Of a stretch of 64,000 nt of DNA, positions 41,297 to 48,717 are shown piece after piece; the stretch's first letter is position 1, and every line of letters starts with the position of its first letter. The notes under the pieces were generated by a model that ran no database searches, had not been told where the DNA came from, and worked only from the letters and a program-made list of their open reading frames with translations. The DNA is from Candidatus Planktophila dulcis (lineage in GTDB: Bacteria > Actinomycetota > Actinomycetes > Nanopelagicales > Nanopelagicaceae), in assembly GCF_002288225.1 (NCBI RefSeq), contig NZ_CP016777.1, forward strand, positions 372,001 through 436,000, read 5' to 3'. The position numbers and the translations under genes are program-made.

Positions 41297-41370
41297 GTCC
41301 GTGTAGCTCAGTGGATAGAGCGACTCTCTAACGCAGGGTTGGGTCGTGGGTTCGAATCCCACCACGGGCA
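41297..41370 (+). tRNA. tRNA with Arg-like body and anticodon AAC (identity uncertain)
   Basis: Acceptor GTCCGTG with CACGGGC (one G-U), D-arm GCTC AGTGGATA GAGC, anticodon stem ACTCT/AGGGT with loop CTAACGC, T-arm GTGGG TTCGAAT CCCAC, discriminator A. The fold reads anticodon AAC, formally Val, but the D-loop with A20 and the overall body look like tRNA-Arg, whose expected anticodon would be e.g. ACG. A six-base variable loop is also unusual. Followed directly by a strong terminator, so it is expressed as a single gene. Confidence 0.7.
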
Positions 41371-41379
41371 GTTCTGGGA

Positions 41380-41419
41380 GATAGGGCCTCGTTGCGTTAG
41401 CGAGGTCCTATCTTCTTTT
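41380..41419 (+). terminator. Intrinsic terminator of the tRNA
   Basis: A 12-bp stem (41380-41391 with 41401-41412, one G-U) around a 9-base loop, followed by TTCTTTT, nine bases after the tRNA end. Confidence 0.9.
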
Positions 41420-41434
41420 AATGACTATCCGTAA

Positions 41435-41782
41435 CTATTCGGTTGAGTTTAAGAAACCATACATCTTGAGAATTACTCCTGCATCAAATTCATAGACCCA
41501 TATCCAGTCTTCAGTATGTCCATCACTGAATCCTCTGAAGGATTCAGTGTGTGAAACCAAGTTACCCACCTGAATACAGACCGAACTTGTATTTACTACT
41601 TCAGGGTGCTCACGCCACATGCCTTCAAGTGCCGATAGAAATCTTTGCCCTCCCTGCAAGACAACAGATCCTGAAGAATCAAACCAGGTGAACTCTGGGT
41701 GTATGTAGCCTTGAATGCTCGCAATATCTCGAGCTTGAAACTTAAGAACAATATCTTCAATTGCCTGAGTTTCTATCGACAT
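41435..41782 (-). CDS. SnoaL/NTF2-like small protein
   Basis: 115 residues. The pattern of an N-terminal helix (AIEDIVLKFQARDIASIQGYI) followed by HPEFTWFDSSGSVVLQG and C-terminal beta strands ending DAGVILKMYGFLN fits the cone-shaped SnoaL-like/DUF4440 fold. Such proteins are polyketide cyclase-like or of unknown role. Divergent from the SOUL gene. Confidence 0.7.
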   Translation of the reverse strand: MSIETQAIEDIVLKFQARDIASIQGYIHPEFTWFDSSGSVVLQGGQRFLSALEGMWREHPEVVNTSSVCIQVGNLVSHTESFRGFSDGHTEDWIWVYEFDAGVILKMYGFLNSTE

Positions 41783-41845
41783 CCCATGACAGTAGCCCTG
41801 AATATCCGGGGTGTATACACATTACAAAGCAACTACCCTTTACTC

Positions 41846-42367
41846 ATGACCCAGAGACAAGAGTTCCAAGTCATACGCACCTATAGCGACTTTGAGCTAC
41901 GCCAATATGAACCTTGCGTCATCGCTGAGGTGAAACTCTCTGGGCAATATTCCACTGTAGGCAGCCAAGCCTTTCGCCATCTCTTTCAATACATCTCACA
42001 GGGCAATAAGACATCCCAGAAGATTGCAATGACTGCGCCAGTGATTGCAGCCCAGCACACAGATCACAGCAATTCTGATGATTGGTATATCTCCTTCGTG
42101 ATGCCAGCAGGCAGCACCTTTGAGCAGATGCCCCATCCCAATGATCCAGAAGTAACCTTGCGCGCACTCGATAGCCAGATGTGCGTTGCACTCTCATTTC
42201 GCGGACGAGCAACGCAAGAGAAATCCAATCAACTCATCAAAGAATTGAGAGCAGCTGCAGCAAAGGAAAATATCGCACTCTCCAGTGAAACAAGAATCTG
42301 TCGCTTTGATCCGCCCTTTAAGCCAGGCATCTTGCACTATAACGAGATTGTGATTCCGCTTATTTAA
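41846..42367 (+). CDS. SOUL family heme-binding protein
   Basis: 173 residues from ATG 41846, chosen because a TACCCT box ends 6 bases before it and because the family begins near FQVIRTYSDFELRQYEP. Further family segments are KIAMTAPVI and SFVMPAGST, and the end GILHYNEIVIPL. Bacterial SOUL proteins bind tetrapyrroles; role unclear. Overlaps the convergent gene by 4 bases. Confidence 0.85.
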   Translation: MTQRQEFQVIRTYSDFELRQYEPCVIAEVKLSGQYSTVGSQAFRHLFQYISQGNKTSQKIAMTAPVIAAQHTDHSNSDDWYISFVMPAGSTFEQMPHPNDPEVTLRALDSQMCVALSFRGRATQEKSNQLIKELRAAAAKENIALSSETRICRFDPPFKPGILHYNEIVIPLI

Positions 42368-42711
42368 GGCAGTCTGACCACCAACTCAACAATTGAATCA
42401 GCATCAGCGCTTGCACCTAGTTCAATACTGACATTGGTAGTAAAACCACGAAGCGTTGCTTCAGATAAGACAACCATCTGCGCTGCAATATCTGTCATCC
42501 AATAGAAGGCACCTGGCCCCACCTGCTCAATAATGGCTGCAGCATCTGCCAGTGCCTCATCACTGAACTTCTCAACGCCATCACGATTATCTGCAAGTAC
42601 TCGCAGTAAGAAATCTCTTATGAGTGATGCATCAGAGCGAACCCGCTCGTGCTCATTCAATATCTGGGTTAATTCGCGATCTATCGCTCTATGCCTAAAC
42701 CAAGTGAACAT
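42364..42711 (-). CDS. Unrecognised small protein (115 aa)
   Basis: I do not recognise a family. Predicted mostly helical, with a basic N-terminus (MFTWFRHRAIDRELTQIL) and an acidic C-terminus; no signal peptide, membrane segment or cysteine pairs. Convergent with the SOUL gene with a 4-base overlap of stops. Confidence 0.6.
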   Translation of the reverse strand: MFTWFRHRAIDRELTQILNEHERVRSDASLIRDFLLRVLADNRDGVEKFSDEALADAAAIIEQVGPGAFYWMTDIAAQMVVLSEATLRGFTTNVSIELGASADADSIVELVVRLP

Positions 42712-42769
42712 GCCTTAAGGCTAGAACCCGGCACTGACATCTATCCACAGCCATCCGATTAAGCGCAAT

Positions 42770-42826
42770 ATGAGTGAATTCAACCGCCTACCTTTCCACC
42801 GCTGCGAATCACCAGCACCACTCTAA
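42770..42826 (+). CDS. Very short leader-type ORF (18 aa)
   Basis: ATG to TAA encoding 18 residues (MSEFNRLPFHRCESPAPL). It precedes a 7-bp hairpin (from about 42849, arms CTCGAGC and GCTCGGG) and the strong ribosome binding site of the next small ORF. The arrangement resembles a leader peptide, but no function is shown. Confidence 0.3.
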   Translation: MSEFNRLPFHRCESPAPL

Positions 42827-42893
42827 AGAATCAGGGGCATGCGATTTCTCGAGCACTCCCCAAGCTCGGGAAGAGTGGAAGGAGGTGATTGCC

Positions 42894-43004
42894 ATGGTTC
42901 CAGAATTTGACTGGACAAAGGTCGTGGTGACTTTCATTAAGTCTTTCTTTGGATTTTTGTCCAGAAAAAGCCGAAGTCGCCGCGATAACGGCGACTTCAG
43001 TTAG
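42894..43004 (+). CDS. Small amphipathic/basic peptide (36 aa)
   Basis: A full-strength ribosome binding site, GGAGGTGA, lies 7 bases before the ATG, much stronger than most genes in this window. The product has an aromatic-hydrophobic stretch (FDWTKVVVTFIKSFFGFL) followed by a basic segment (SRKSRSRR), like membrane-active peptides, type I toxins or leaderless bacteriocins. The last codons form one arm of a perfect inverted repeat and a terminator follows. Possible roles are small protein, peptide toxin or a structured RNA; no homologue is recognised. Confidence 0.5.
   Translation: MVPEFDWTKVVVTFIKSFFGFLSRKSRSRRDNGDFS
42973..42998 (+). repeat. Perfect 10-bp inverted repeat inside the 36-aa ORF
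   Basis: GAAGTCGCCG, six bases, CGGCGACTTC. It is GC-rich and falls over the last codons, so ribosomes reading the ORF would have to open it. Confidence 0.85.
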
Positions 43005-43021
43005 CTGAGGTCCAAAGCAAA

Positions 43022-43059
43022 GGAACCCCTCGGAGTTTTAATTCCGAGGGGTTCTTTCT
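43022..43059 (+). terminator. Intrinsic terminator after the 36-aa ORF
   Basis: Arms GGAACCCCTCGGA and TCCGAGGGGTTCT around an 8-base AT-rich loop, followed by TTCT. It defines the end of the small transcription unit. Confidence 0.8.
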
Positions 43060-43088
43060 ATCAGAGAGAAAATAGTAATTTCAATGAA

Positions 43089-43268
43089 ATGACACTCCCA
43101 TGGGAAAGATTTTTGGATCTGGTAACTCGGAGTAATTTCATCGCCTACGCCAAGCTCTACGCGCAGGTCGATGCCACTGACAAGGAACTCACAGAAATTT
43201 CAACGAGCGCGCCACAAGCGCCCGTAATAATCTCTTCCATATGTATCGCAGACTCACACCCCTCATAG
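43089..43268 (+). CDS. Possible small protein (59 aa) before the cytochrome b5-like gene
   Basis: ATG to TAG frame beginning MTLPWERFLDLVTRSNFIAY, with a helical-looking, protein-like composition in its first 40 residues. It overlaps the start of the next gene by 28 bases in another frame and has no ribosome binding site. Without homologues I cannot tell a real gene from chance. Confidence 0.3.
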   Translation: MTLPWERFLDLVTRSNFIAYAKLYAQVDATDKELTEISTSAPQAPVIISSICIADSHPS

Positions 43269-44071
43269 CCATCGCACTCGCTATCTCACTGGCACCTGCT
43301 TCCTCAGCACATCAGCCAGTTGTCTTACTTGATACCGACACCACACCGAGTGCTGGCCCACTTCTTGTAGATGGCACTATCTCTTTTGCTATTCGCGCAT
43401 CCTTTACCAAGTCAGGTCAGAAGAAGGCATTTCGTGCCTCCCTAAAAGAGGGCGATTTATTTTCTGTGCAGTATCTGATCGTGGATAAGAAGCCAGAGAG
43501 TGGGTTAAAGAACTCACTACTTCCACAACTAGTAATTACATCTCCCACAGGGAAGAAGATCACTGTGGCTTTCAAGGAGCGCACACCATTTTTTGAGACC
43601 TACAGTCGCACCACCTATCTCTATCTCTCAAGGGTGAGCCAACCTGCAGAGGCAGGTATCTACTCCTTCGTGATCACATCACGAGCAAGAGCTGCAATTA
43701 CTGTGGCAGTAGGAGATCGTGAAGTGCAAGGTGAAGTAGTGCGCGGTGCGGCACCAACACCAACAGTCAAGCCAACACCTGCTGCAACGCAAGAGCCTGC
43801 CAAAGCTTCACCCACACCTGAAGTCACCACACAATCTGCATACACAATGGCAAAGGTGAAAGAGAATAACTCTGCAGCAAGTTGCTGGTCAGTCATTAGC
43901 GGCAACGTCTATAACCTCACCCAATGGATTAACCAACATCCAGGAGGTCCATCAGCTATTCGTGGCCTCTGCGGCGTCGATGGCAGTTCATCCTTTAACG
44001 GCAAGCATGGTCGCCAAAGTAATCCCAATGAAACTCTGGCAGGTTATCTTCTGGGCCCACTTGTAAAGTAG
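43241..44071 (+). CDS. Secreted protein with C-terminal cytochrome b5-like domain
   Basis: 276 residues. Signal peptide (MYRRLTPLIAIALAISLAPASSA, cleavage before HQPV), a beta-rich domain to about residue 165, a Pro/Thr/Ala linker (about 170-198) and a cytochrome b5-type domain. The last contains CWSVISGNVYNLTQWINQHPGG with the HPGG heme-ligand motif, and a second His in FNGKHGRQ. Probably an exported heme-binding redox protein; partner unknown. A Cys pair (SCWSV and GLCGV) may form a disulfide. Confidence 0.82.
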   Translation: MYRRLTPLIAIALAISLAPASSAHQPVVLLDTDTTPSAGPLLVDGTISFAIRASFTKSGQKKAFRASLKEGDLFSVQYLIVDKKPESGLKNSLLPQLVITSPTGKKITVAFKERTPFFETYSRTTYLYLSRVSQPAEAGIYSFVITSRARAAITVAVGDREVQGEVVRGAAPTPTVKPTPAATQEPAKASPTPEVTTQSAYTMAKVKENNSAASCWSVISGNVYNLTQWINQHPGGPSAIRGLCGVDGSSSFNGKHGRQSNPNETLAGYLLGPLVK

Positions 44072-44263
44072 TTACTACTTACTTGTAGCAGGAAAATCCC
44101 CTCAAAACTAGATGTTAGGTAGGGGTGATTAGTGGCCGCCACTTTTAAGGCACAGTAATTGCCTGGGTGAGCATTTTGTATATAAAAGTGAACGGATGGA
44201 CCCCCTTCGGTGCGCGAGGGAGTACCCGTGGGCATTGATTCACCCTGGAAATCTCTTGTTTGT

Positions 44264-44280
44264 TATTGAGTGACTCAATA
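44264..44280. promoter_or_regulatory. 17-bp palindrome, candidate operator of the ABC transporter operon
   Basis: TATTGAG TGA CTCAATA is perfectly symmetric around its centre and lies 58 bases before the transporter start codon. A -35-like TTGAGT overlaps it, with GACAAT 17 bases downstream as a possible -10. Consistent with a repressor site for a sugar-responsive regulator that is not encoded nearby. The rest of 44072-44338 has a TATAAA box (44181-44186) and an imperfect stem (GGGTGA 44165-44170 with TCACCC 44240-44245) but no gene. Confidence 0.5.
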
Positions 44281-44338
44281 CCATTTCTGACAATCTCAAT
44301 CACTACCAGGGATATCCATCTAACCAAGGAGGAGAAAC

Positions 44339-45700
44339 GTGATTAATTCACGCGCTACACGCAAGGGGTTTGCAACAGTTGCTGCTGCCTCACTTGTCAT
44401 CAGCGTTCTGTCAATGGGTTCAAGCTCTGCTGCAGATGCAACATGGGCATGTAAGCCAACAAAGGCTAAGCCAGTGACAGTTCGTCTTATCGAGTACTTC
44501 GCAGGACCAGCTCGTACACCACTTCTGAATGCATATGCACGTCAGTTCGAAGCTAAGAATCCAAATGTGAAGGTAGAAATCATTTCTCCATCACAAGCAG
44601 ACTCTCCTGCAAAGATCACTCAGCTTCTACAGGCTAAGAATGTAGATATCGTTGAACCTGCAGGAGCAATCTTGGGTCAAGCGATGTCTGCTAAGCAGCT
44701 TGCAAATATCTATCCATATTTCTCAAAGACCAAGGGCTGGGCTGGCTTAACTGACTACTCCAAGTTCCAGGCTGAACTATTTGGTAAGAAATCTACCTAC
44801 ATGGTTCCAAATGGTTACTACGTAAAGGCTGCATTCGTTCGTCCAGAACCAATTGCTGCAGGAGCACCAGCTGTTCTTAAGAAGATTCAGGCTGGAACTG
44901 CAACATGGGCTGACATTCTTGCTGCTAAGTCTTCAAACACTGCAACATCTTCGATGTATGCAATGCGCGGAGCACGTGCATCATTTACTCAGGCAATCTT
45001 CGTAATCCGTGCATATAACGCACCAGATCTAAACTCTGGCGGATACTGGAATAAGAGCACTTCAACAAGCATGTTCAACAGTGCAAAGTCGAAAGAAGCT
45101 CTTGATCTGATGATGCAGATCTGGCGTGAAGCATCACCAAAGGCAGCTGTTTCATGGGGTTACCCAGAAATGGTTCAGGGCTTTGTTGATGGAGTAGCTC
45201 ACTACCTCATTCAGGATAACGAAGTTATCCAGATTGTTGATGAGAAGTTTGCTCCATTCGAAAGTGGCAAGTGGATAATGGCTCAAATGCCAAAGGGTCC
45301 AACAGGCTACTCAGCTCAGGATGTAAGCGGTGGTGGATGGTCTATTGCACAGTCTTCAAAGTGCAAGAACATCGCTACTAACTTCCTTGACTACATCACA
45401 ACAGACCCACAGCACTCATCATTCGCTCGTGCATATGGTGTTGGTCCTGTGACAAAGACAGCTGCATCAGACCCATTCTTTAAGACTGGTGCTTGGGCTA
45501 TCTACGACAAGATCGGCAAGGATAAGAAGGAAATTAAACTTGACGGTTCAGATGTCGCACAAACCTGCTACGGCGAATTCTTCACCCAGGCAGATAAGGA
45601 CATGCAGGCAATGTATGCAGGTTCACTTTCAACATCAGATGCCCTCAAATCTTGGGGCGCATTCTGGGATACAAAGTGCATCAATCCTTACAACAAGTAG
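44339..45700 (+). CDS. Sugar-type ABC transporter substrate-binding protein
   Basis: 453 residues, GTG start preceded by AAGGAGGAG. Sec signal peptide (TRKGFATVAAASLVISVLS, cleavage near SSSAAD). No lipobox cysteine is seen, unusual for a Gram-positive binding protein. Extracellular solute-binding family 1 pattern: LNAYARQFEAKNPNVKVEI and a hinge region with QDVSGGGWSIAQSSK. First gene of an operon with two permeases. Substrate unknown, probably a carbohydrate. Confidence 0.9.
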   Translation: MINSRATRKGFATVAAASLVISVLSMGSSSAADATWACKPTKAKPVTVRLIEYFAGPARTPLLNAYARQFEAKNPNVKVEIISPSQADSPAKITQLLQAKNVDIVEPAGAILGQAMSAKQLANIYPYFSKTKGWAGLTDYSKFQAELFGKKSTYMVPNGYYVKAAFVRPEPIAAGAPAVLKKIQAGTATWADILAAKSSNTATSSMYAMRGARASFTQAIFVIRAYNAPDLNSGGYWNKSTSTSMFNSAKSKEALDLMMQIWREASPKAAVSWGYPEMVQGFVDGVAHYLIQDNEVIQIVDEKFAPFESGKWIMAQMPKGPTGYSAQDVSGGGWSIAQSSKCKNIATNFLDYITTDPQHSSFARAYGVGPVTKTAASDPFFKTGAWAIYDKIGKDKKEIKLDGSDVAQTCYGEFFTQADKDMQAMYAGSLSTSDALKSWGAFWDTKCINPYNK

Positions 45701-45734
45701 TAAAACTGCTTAAATAGAGGCAGAAGTTGCAAAG

Positions 45735-45771
45735 CAACGGTGGCTAGAAATTTACTTACTAGCCACCGTTG
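45735..45771 (+). terminator. Strong hairpin between binding-protein and permease genes
   Basis: Arms CAACGGTGGCTAG and CTAGCCACCGTTG (13 bp, perfect) around an 11-base loop, without a T-run. Likely a 3'-protecting hairpin or partial stop that keeps the binding protein mRNA more abundant than the permease part. Confidence 0.65.
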
Positions 45772-45815
45772 ACACTTCATAAATATGAATCATTGAGAGT
45801 TGGGGTATTTTCGCG

Positions 45816-46742
45816 GTGAAGAGTTCAATGCATAAAGTGGCTCGTAAGGATGGAAAGAGTGCACAGAATGTTCTTGCACCTCTATGGTTCTTACTCCCAG
45901 CGCTGTTATTAGTTGGAATCTTTATTTACTATCCAGTTTTTGCCACTGCAAATCTCTCATTTAAGAATTACAAGCTCTTTGATCAGAGCAATATTTTCTA
46001 TAACGGCTTTGAAAACTTCCGCGGAATCTTCAAGGATTTGGCATTTCGCCGAATAATCCAGAACTCAATCTTGTGGGTGACAGTCTCACTCTTCTTCCAA
46101 TTCACCATTGGCTTTGGCCTCGCTCTTTACCTCCGAACCAAGTTCCGGTTCTCTGGCATTTATCAGGGAATCATCTTCATTCCTTGGGCACTCTCAGGTT
46201 TTCTTATGGGATTGGTCTGGAAGTGGATCTTTGATGACAACCTAGGCGTTCTTAACGACATGATGCTCAAGGCTGGAATTATTGATGTTCCCATTCCTTG
46301 GCTTTCAAATGCCAACTGGGCAATGGCAGCTGTGATCATTGCAAATATTTGGTATGGCGTGACCTTCTTCGTCATCATGATTCTGGCAGCGCTCCAAGGT
46401 GTTCCGAAAGAGATGCTTGAGGCAGCCGATCTTGATGGATGCGGAAAGACTAAAACTCTGTTCTTGGTCATCATTCCCTACATCCGCCAGACCTTGATTC
46501 TTATCGTACTTCTGAGAGTCATTTGGATTACTAATTTCCCAGACATCATCTTTGGCATGACAAGTGGTGGTCCAAATCAGCAGACACACATTCTCTCATC
46601 GTGGCTTGTCCAAAAGATTACCTACGATCAGGACTGGGGTAGTGGTTCTGCACTCGGTCTTCTTATTCTCAGCGTTCTTTTGATTTTTTCAGTTTTCTAT
46701 CTCTTGGCAACACGCCTCGAAAAAGAGTCGGAGGAGTCATAA
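45816..46742 (+). CDS. ABC transporter permease, MalF-type
   Basis: 308 residues from GTG 45816 (ATG 45828 is an alternative). Six membrane helices and the cytoplasmic EAA loop LEAADLDGCGKTKTLFLVIIPYI that contacts the ATPase. Forms the channel with the next gene product. Stop directly abuts the next start. Confidence 0.92.
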   Translation: MKSSMHKVARKDGKSAQNVLAPLWFLLPALLLVGIFIYYPVFATANLSFKNYKLFDQSNIFYNGFENFRGIFKDLAFRRIIQNSILWVTVSLFFQFTIGFGLALYLRTKFRFSGIYQGIIFIPWALSGFLMGLVWKWIFDDNLGVLNDMMLKAGIIDVPIPWLSNANWAMAAVIIANIWYGVTFFVIMILAALQGVPKEMLEAADLDGCGKTKTLFLVIIPYIRQTLILIVLLRVIWITNFPDIIFGMTSGGPNQQTHILSSWLVQKITYDQDWGSGSALGLLILSVLLIFSVFYLLATRLEKESEES

Positions 46743-47567
46743 ATGTTGAAGGCACTCGGTAAGGGTACAAAATTCACTGTTCTTGGACTCTGGTTCATAT
46801 TTACCATTTTTCCTCTCTACTGGATGGCACTTACTTCAATTCGCCCAGTCAGAGAAGTAACACAGAAAATCTATTACCCTAAATCAAATTCAACTCTCGA
46901 TAGCTACCGAACTCTCTTTAGCCAATACGCTTTTGGTACATATCTACGTAACAGCTTATTGGTGGCACTTGCAGCTGCTGCATTTGTAATCTTTGTGGGC
47001 CTTCTTGGTGCATATGCTCTTGCACGATATAAATTCAAGGGTAAGTCACAAATCATGCTCGTCTTCCTTGTAACTCAAATGATTCCAGCGCTCATTGCAC
47101 TAGCTCCTCTCTACCTCTTGCTGAGCAAAGTGGGGCTACTCAATAGTTTGATTGGACTCACCCTGTGTTACGTAGGTGGCATGGTTCCATTTGCCACAAT
47201 CATGCTCCGAGGCTTCTTACAGCGCATTCCTCCAGAGCTTGATGAAGCAGCGATGATCGATGGATGTAATCGCTTCACCGCACTCTTTAGAGTTGTATTC
47301 CCCGTCGCACTTCCTGGCATTGCAGCAACCTTTATCTTCGCCTTTGTGCAGTGCTGGAACGAACTCTTCTTGGCAATGATTCTTATTGACTCAGATGGGA
47401 ATAAGACCTTCCCTGTTGCGATGCGTTCATTTATCGGCGCCTACTACATCGAATGGGGCGGTCTAGCCGCATCGGTCATGATCGGAATCATCCCAACTGT
47501 CCTTATCTTCGCACTGATGTCCAAATTTATGATCTCAGGGTTGACTGCCGGAATCGTGAAGGGATAA
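46743..47567 (+). CDS. ABC transporter permease, MalG-type
   Basis: 274 residues, six helices; EAA loop LDEAAMIDGCNRFTALFRVVFPVALP. No ATP-binding subunit follows; carbohydrate importers of actinobacteria often share a general ATPase (MsiK) encoded elsewhere. Confidence 0.92.
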   Translation: MLKALGKGTKFTVLGLWFIFTIFPLYWMALTSIRPVREVTQKIYYPKSNSTLDSYRTLFSQYAFGTYLRNSLLVALAAAAFVIFVGLLGAYALARYKFKGKSQIMLVFLVTQMIPALIALAPLYLLLSKVGLLNSLIGLTLCYVGGMVPFATIMLRGFLQRIPPELDEAAMIDGCNRFTALFRVVFPVALPGIAATFIFAFVQCWNELFLAMILIDSDGNKTFPVAMRSFIGAYYIEWGGLAASVMIGIIPTVLIFALMSKFMISGLTAGIVKG

Positions 47568-47569
47568 CC

Positions 47570-48715
47570 GTGGAGTTTGATCTTCAAGAGTATAAAAGCG
47601 CCTGGAAATTAGATGAGAGCGTTCGCCACTGTAATCACGGCTCCTTCGGTGCTGTGCCAACTGTGGTTCAAGAAGTTCAAAAGAAGATTCAAGATCGGGT
47701 GCAACTTAACCCAGTGAAGTTCTTCGCTCGCCATGCGATGGTTGAGGTGCAGGAGGCGAGAGCAAAGATTGCGACCTTCCTCAATCAAAAGCCAGAACAG
47801 ATTGCGCTGGTGCGAAATACCACTGAGGCAGCAAGCACCACGATGCGAGGATTTCCTTTCAAAGCTGGCGATGAGGCGATAGTTCTTGACCATGAATATG
47901 GCGCTGTGATTTATGCAGTGCAACGGGCAGTGGAAGCTGCAGGTGGCTCGCTCATCACTGTTGTCATTCCACGTCTTGCCACAGATGAAGAAGTTATTGC
48001 AATCGTCAAAGCATCCTTTACGCCACGTACTCGCCTCTTTGTTGTCGATCACGTGACTTCAGCAACGGCTCGCACATTCCCAATCCAAGCGCTCAGTGAT
48101 TTATGTCGAGAAAAGGGGATAGCTATTGCAATCGATGCATCCCATACCCCAGGTAACTTTGATTTAGATCTAGATATGCTCGATGCTGATTTCTGGTTTG
48201 GCAATCTTCATAAATGGGCATCAGCGCCACTAGGTTGCGGTGTCTATCGCGTTGCAGAACGCTGGCAAGAGAAGATGAGACCACTTATAGTCTCGTGGCA
48301 AGATCTTGAGCTCTATCCACTGCAATGGGACATGCTGGGAACTGTTGATTTAAGTCCATGGCTTGCAGCACCTTCTGCCATTGAATTTTATGAAAAAATT
48401 GGATGGAAGAGAGTGCGCGCTGCAAATATTGCACGTATGAGATATGGCCGAGATTTAGTGATGACAGAGCTCGGAGTTGGCAGCGATGAGCTACGCGAGG
48501 AAGAGCTGCCCCTTGGAGTAATACCCCTGCATAAGATGGATGGCGGGCGTGATGGATGTATTGCGCTGCAACGTAAGTTTGCTGAGATTCACAAGATAGA
48601 GGTACCGATCACGACTGCATGCGACCAATACTTCATGCGCGTATCCGGCCAGCTCTATAACACTCCGGCAGATTATGAGGCCCTGGCAATTGCGGTGCGT
48701 GCGGAGTTTAAATAA
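47570..48715 (+). CDS. Class V aminotransferase-fold PLP enzyme
   Basis: 381 residues from GTG 47570, 2 bases after the permease stop. Pattern of the isopenicillin-N epimerase-like/cysteine desulfurase-like group: CNHGSFGAVPTVV, RNTTEAASTTMRG, DASHTPGNFDLD and the PLP lysine in FGNLHKWASAPLGCGV. Substrate unknown. Its place between importer and E1-like genes suggests it handles an imported compound or an intermediate. Confidence 0.85.
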   Translation: MEFDLQEYKSAWKLDESVRHCNHGSFGAVPTVVQEVQKKIQDRVQLNPVKFFARHAMVEVQEARAKIATFLNQKPEQIALVRNTTEAASTTMRGFPFKAGDEAIVLDHEYGAVIYAVQRAVEAAGGSLITVVIPRLATDEEVIAIVKASFTPRTRLFVVDHVTSATARTFPIQALSDLCREKGIAIAIDASHTPGNFDLDLDMLDADFWFGNLHKWASAPLGCGVYRVAERWQEKMRPLIVSWQDLELYPLQWDMLGTVDLSPWLAAPSAIEFYEKIGWKRVRAANIARMRYGRDLVMTELGVGSDELREEELPLGVIPLHKMDGGRDGCIALQRKFAEIHKIEVPITTACDQYFMRVSGQLYNTPADYEALAIAVRAEFK

Positions 48716-48717
48716 CC

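Noticed and set aside
42774-42893. GTG frame extending the 36-aa ORF upstream to 76 residues
   Set aside because: The consensus ribosome binding site lies inside it and points to ATG 42894 as the start.
44145-44327. Reverse-strand open frames in the ABC transporter leader
   Set aside because: They cover the promoter and palindrome region, and no protein family is visible.
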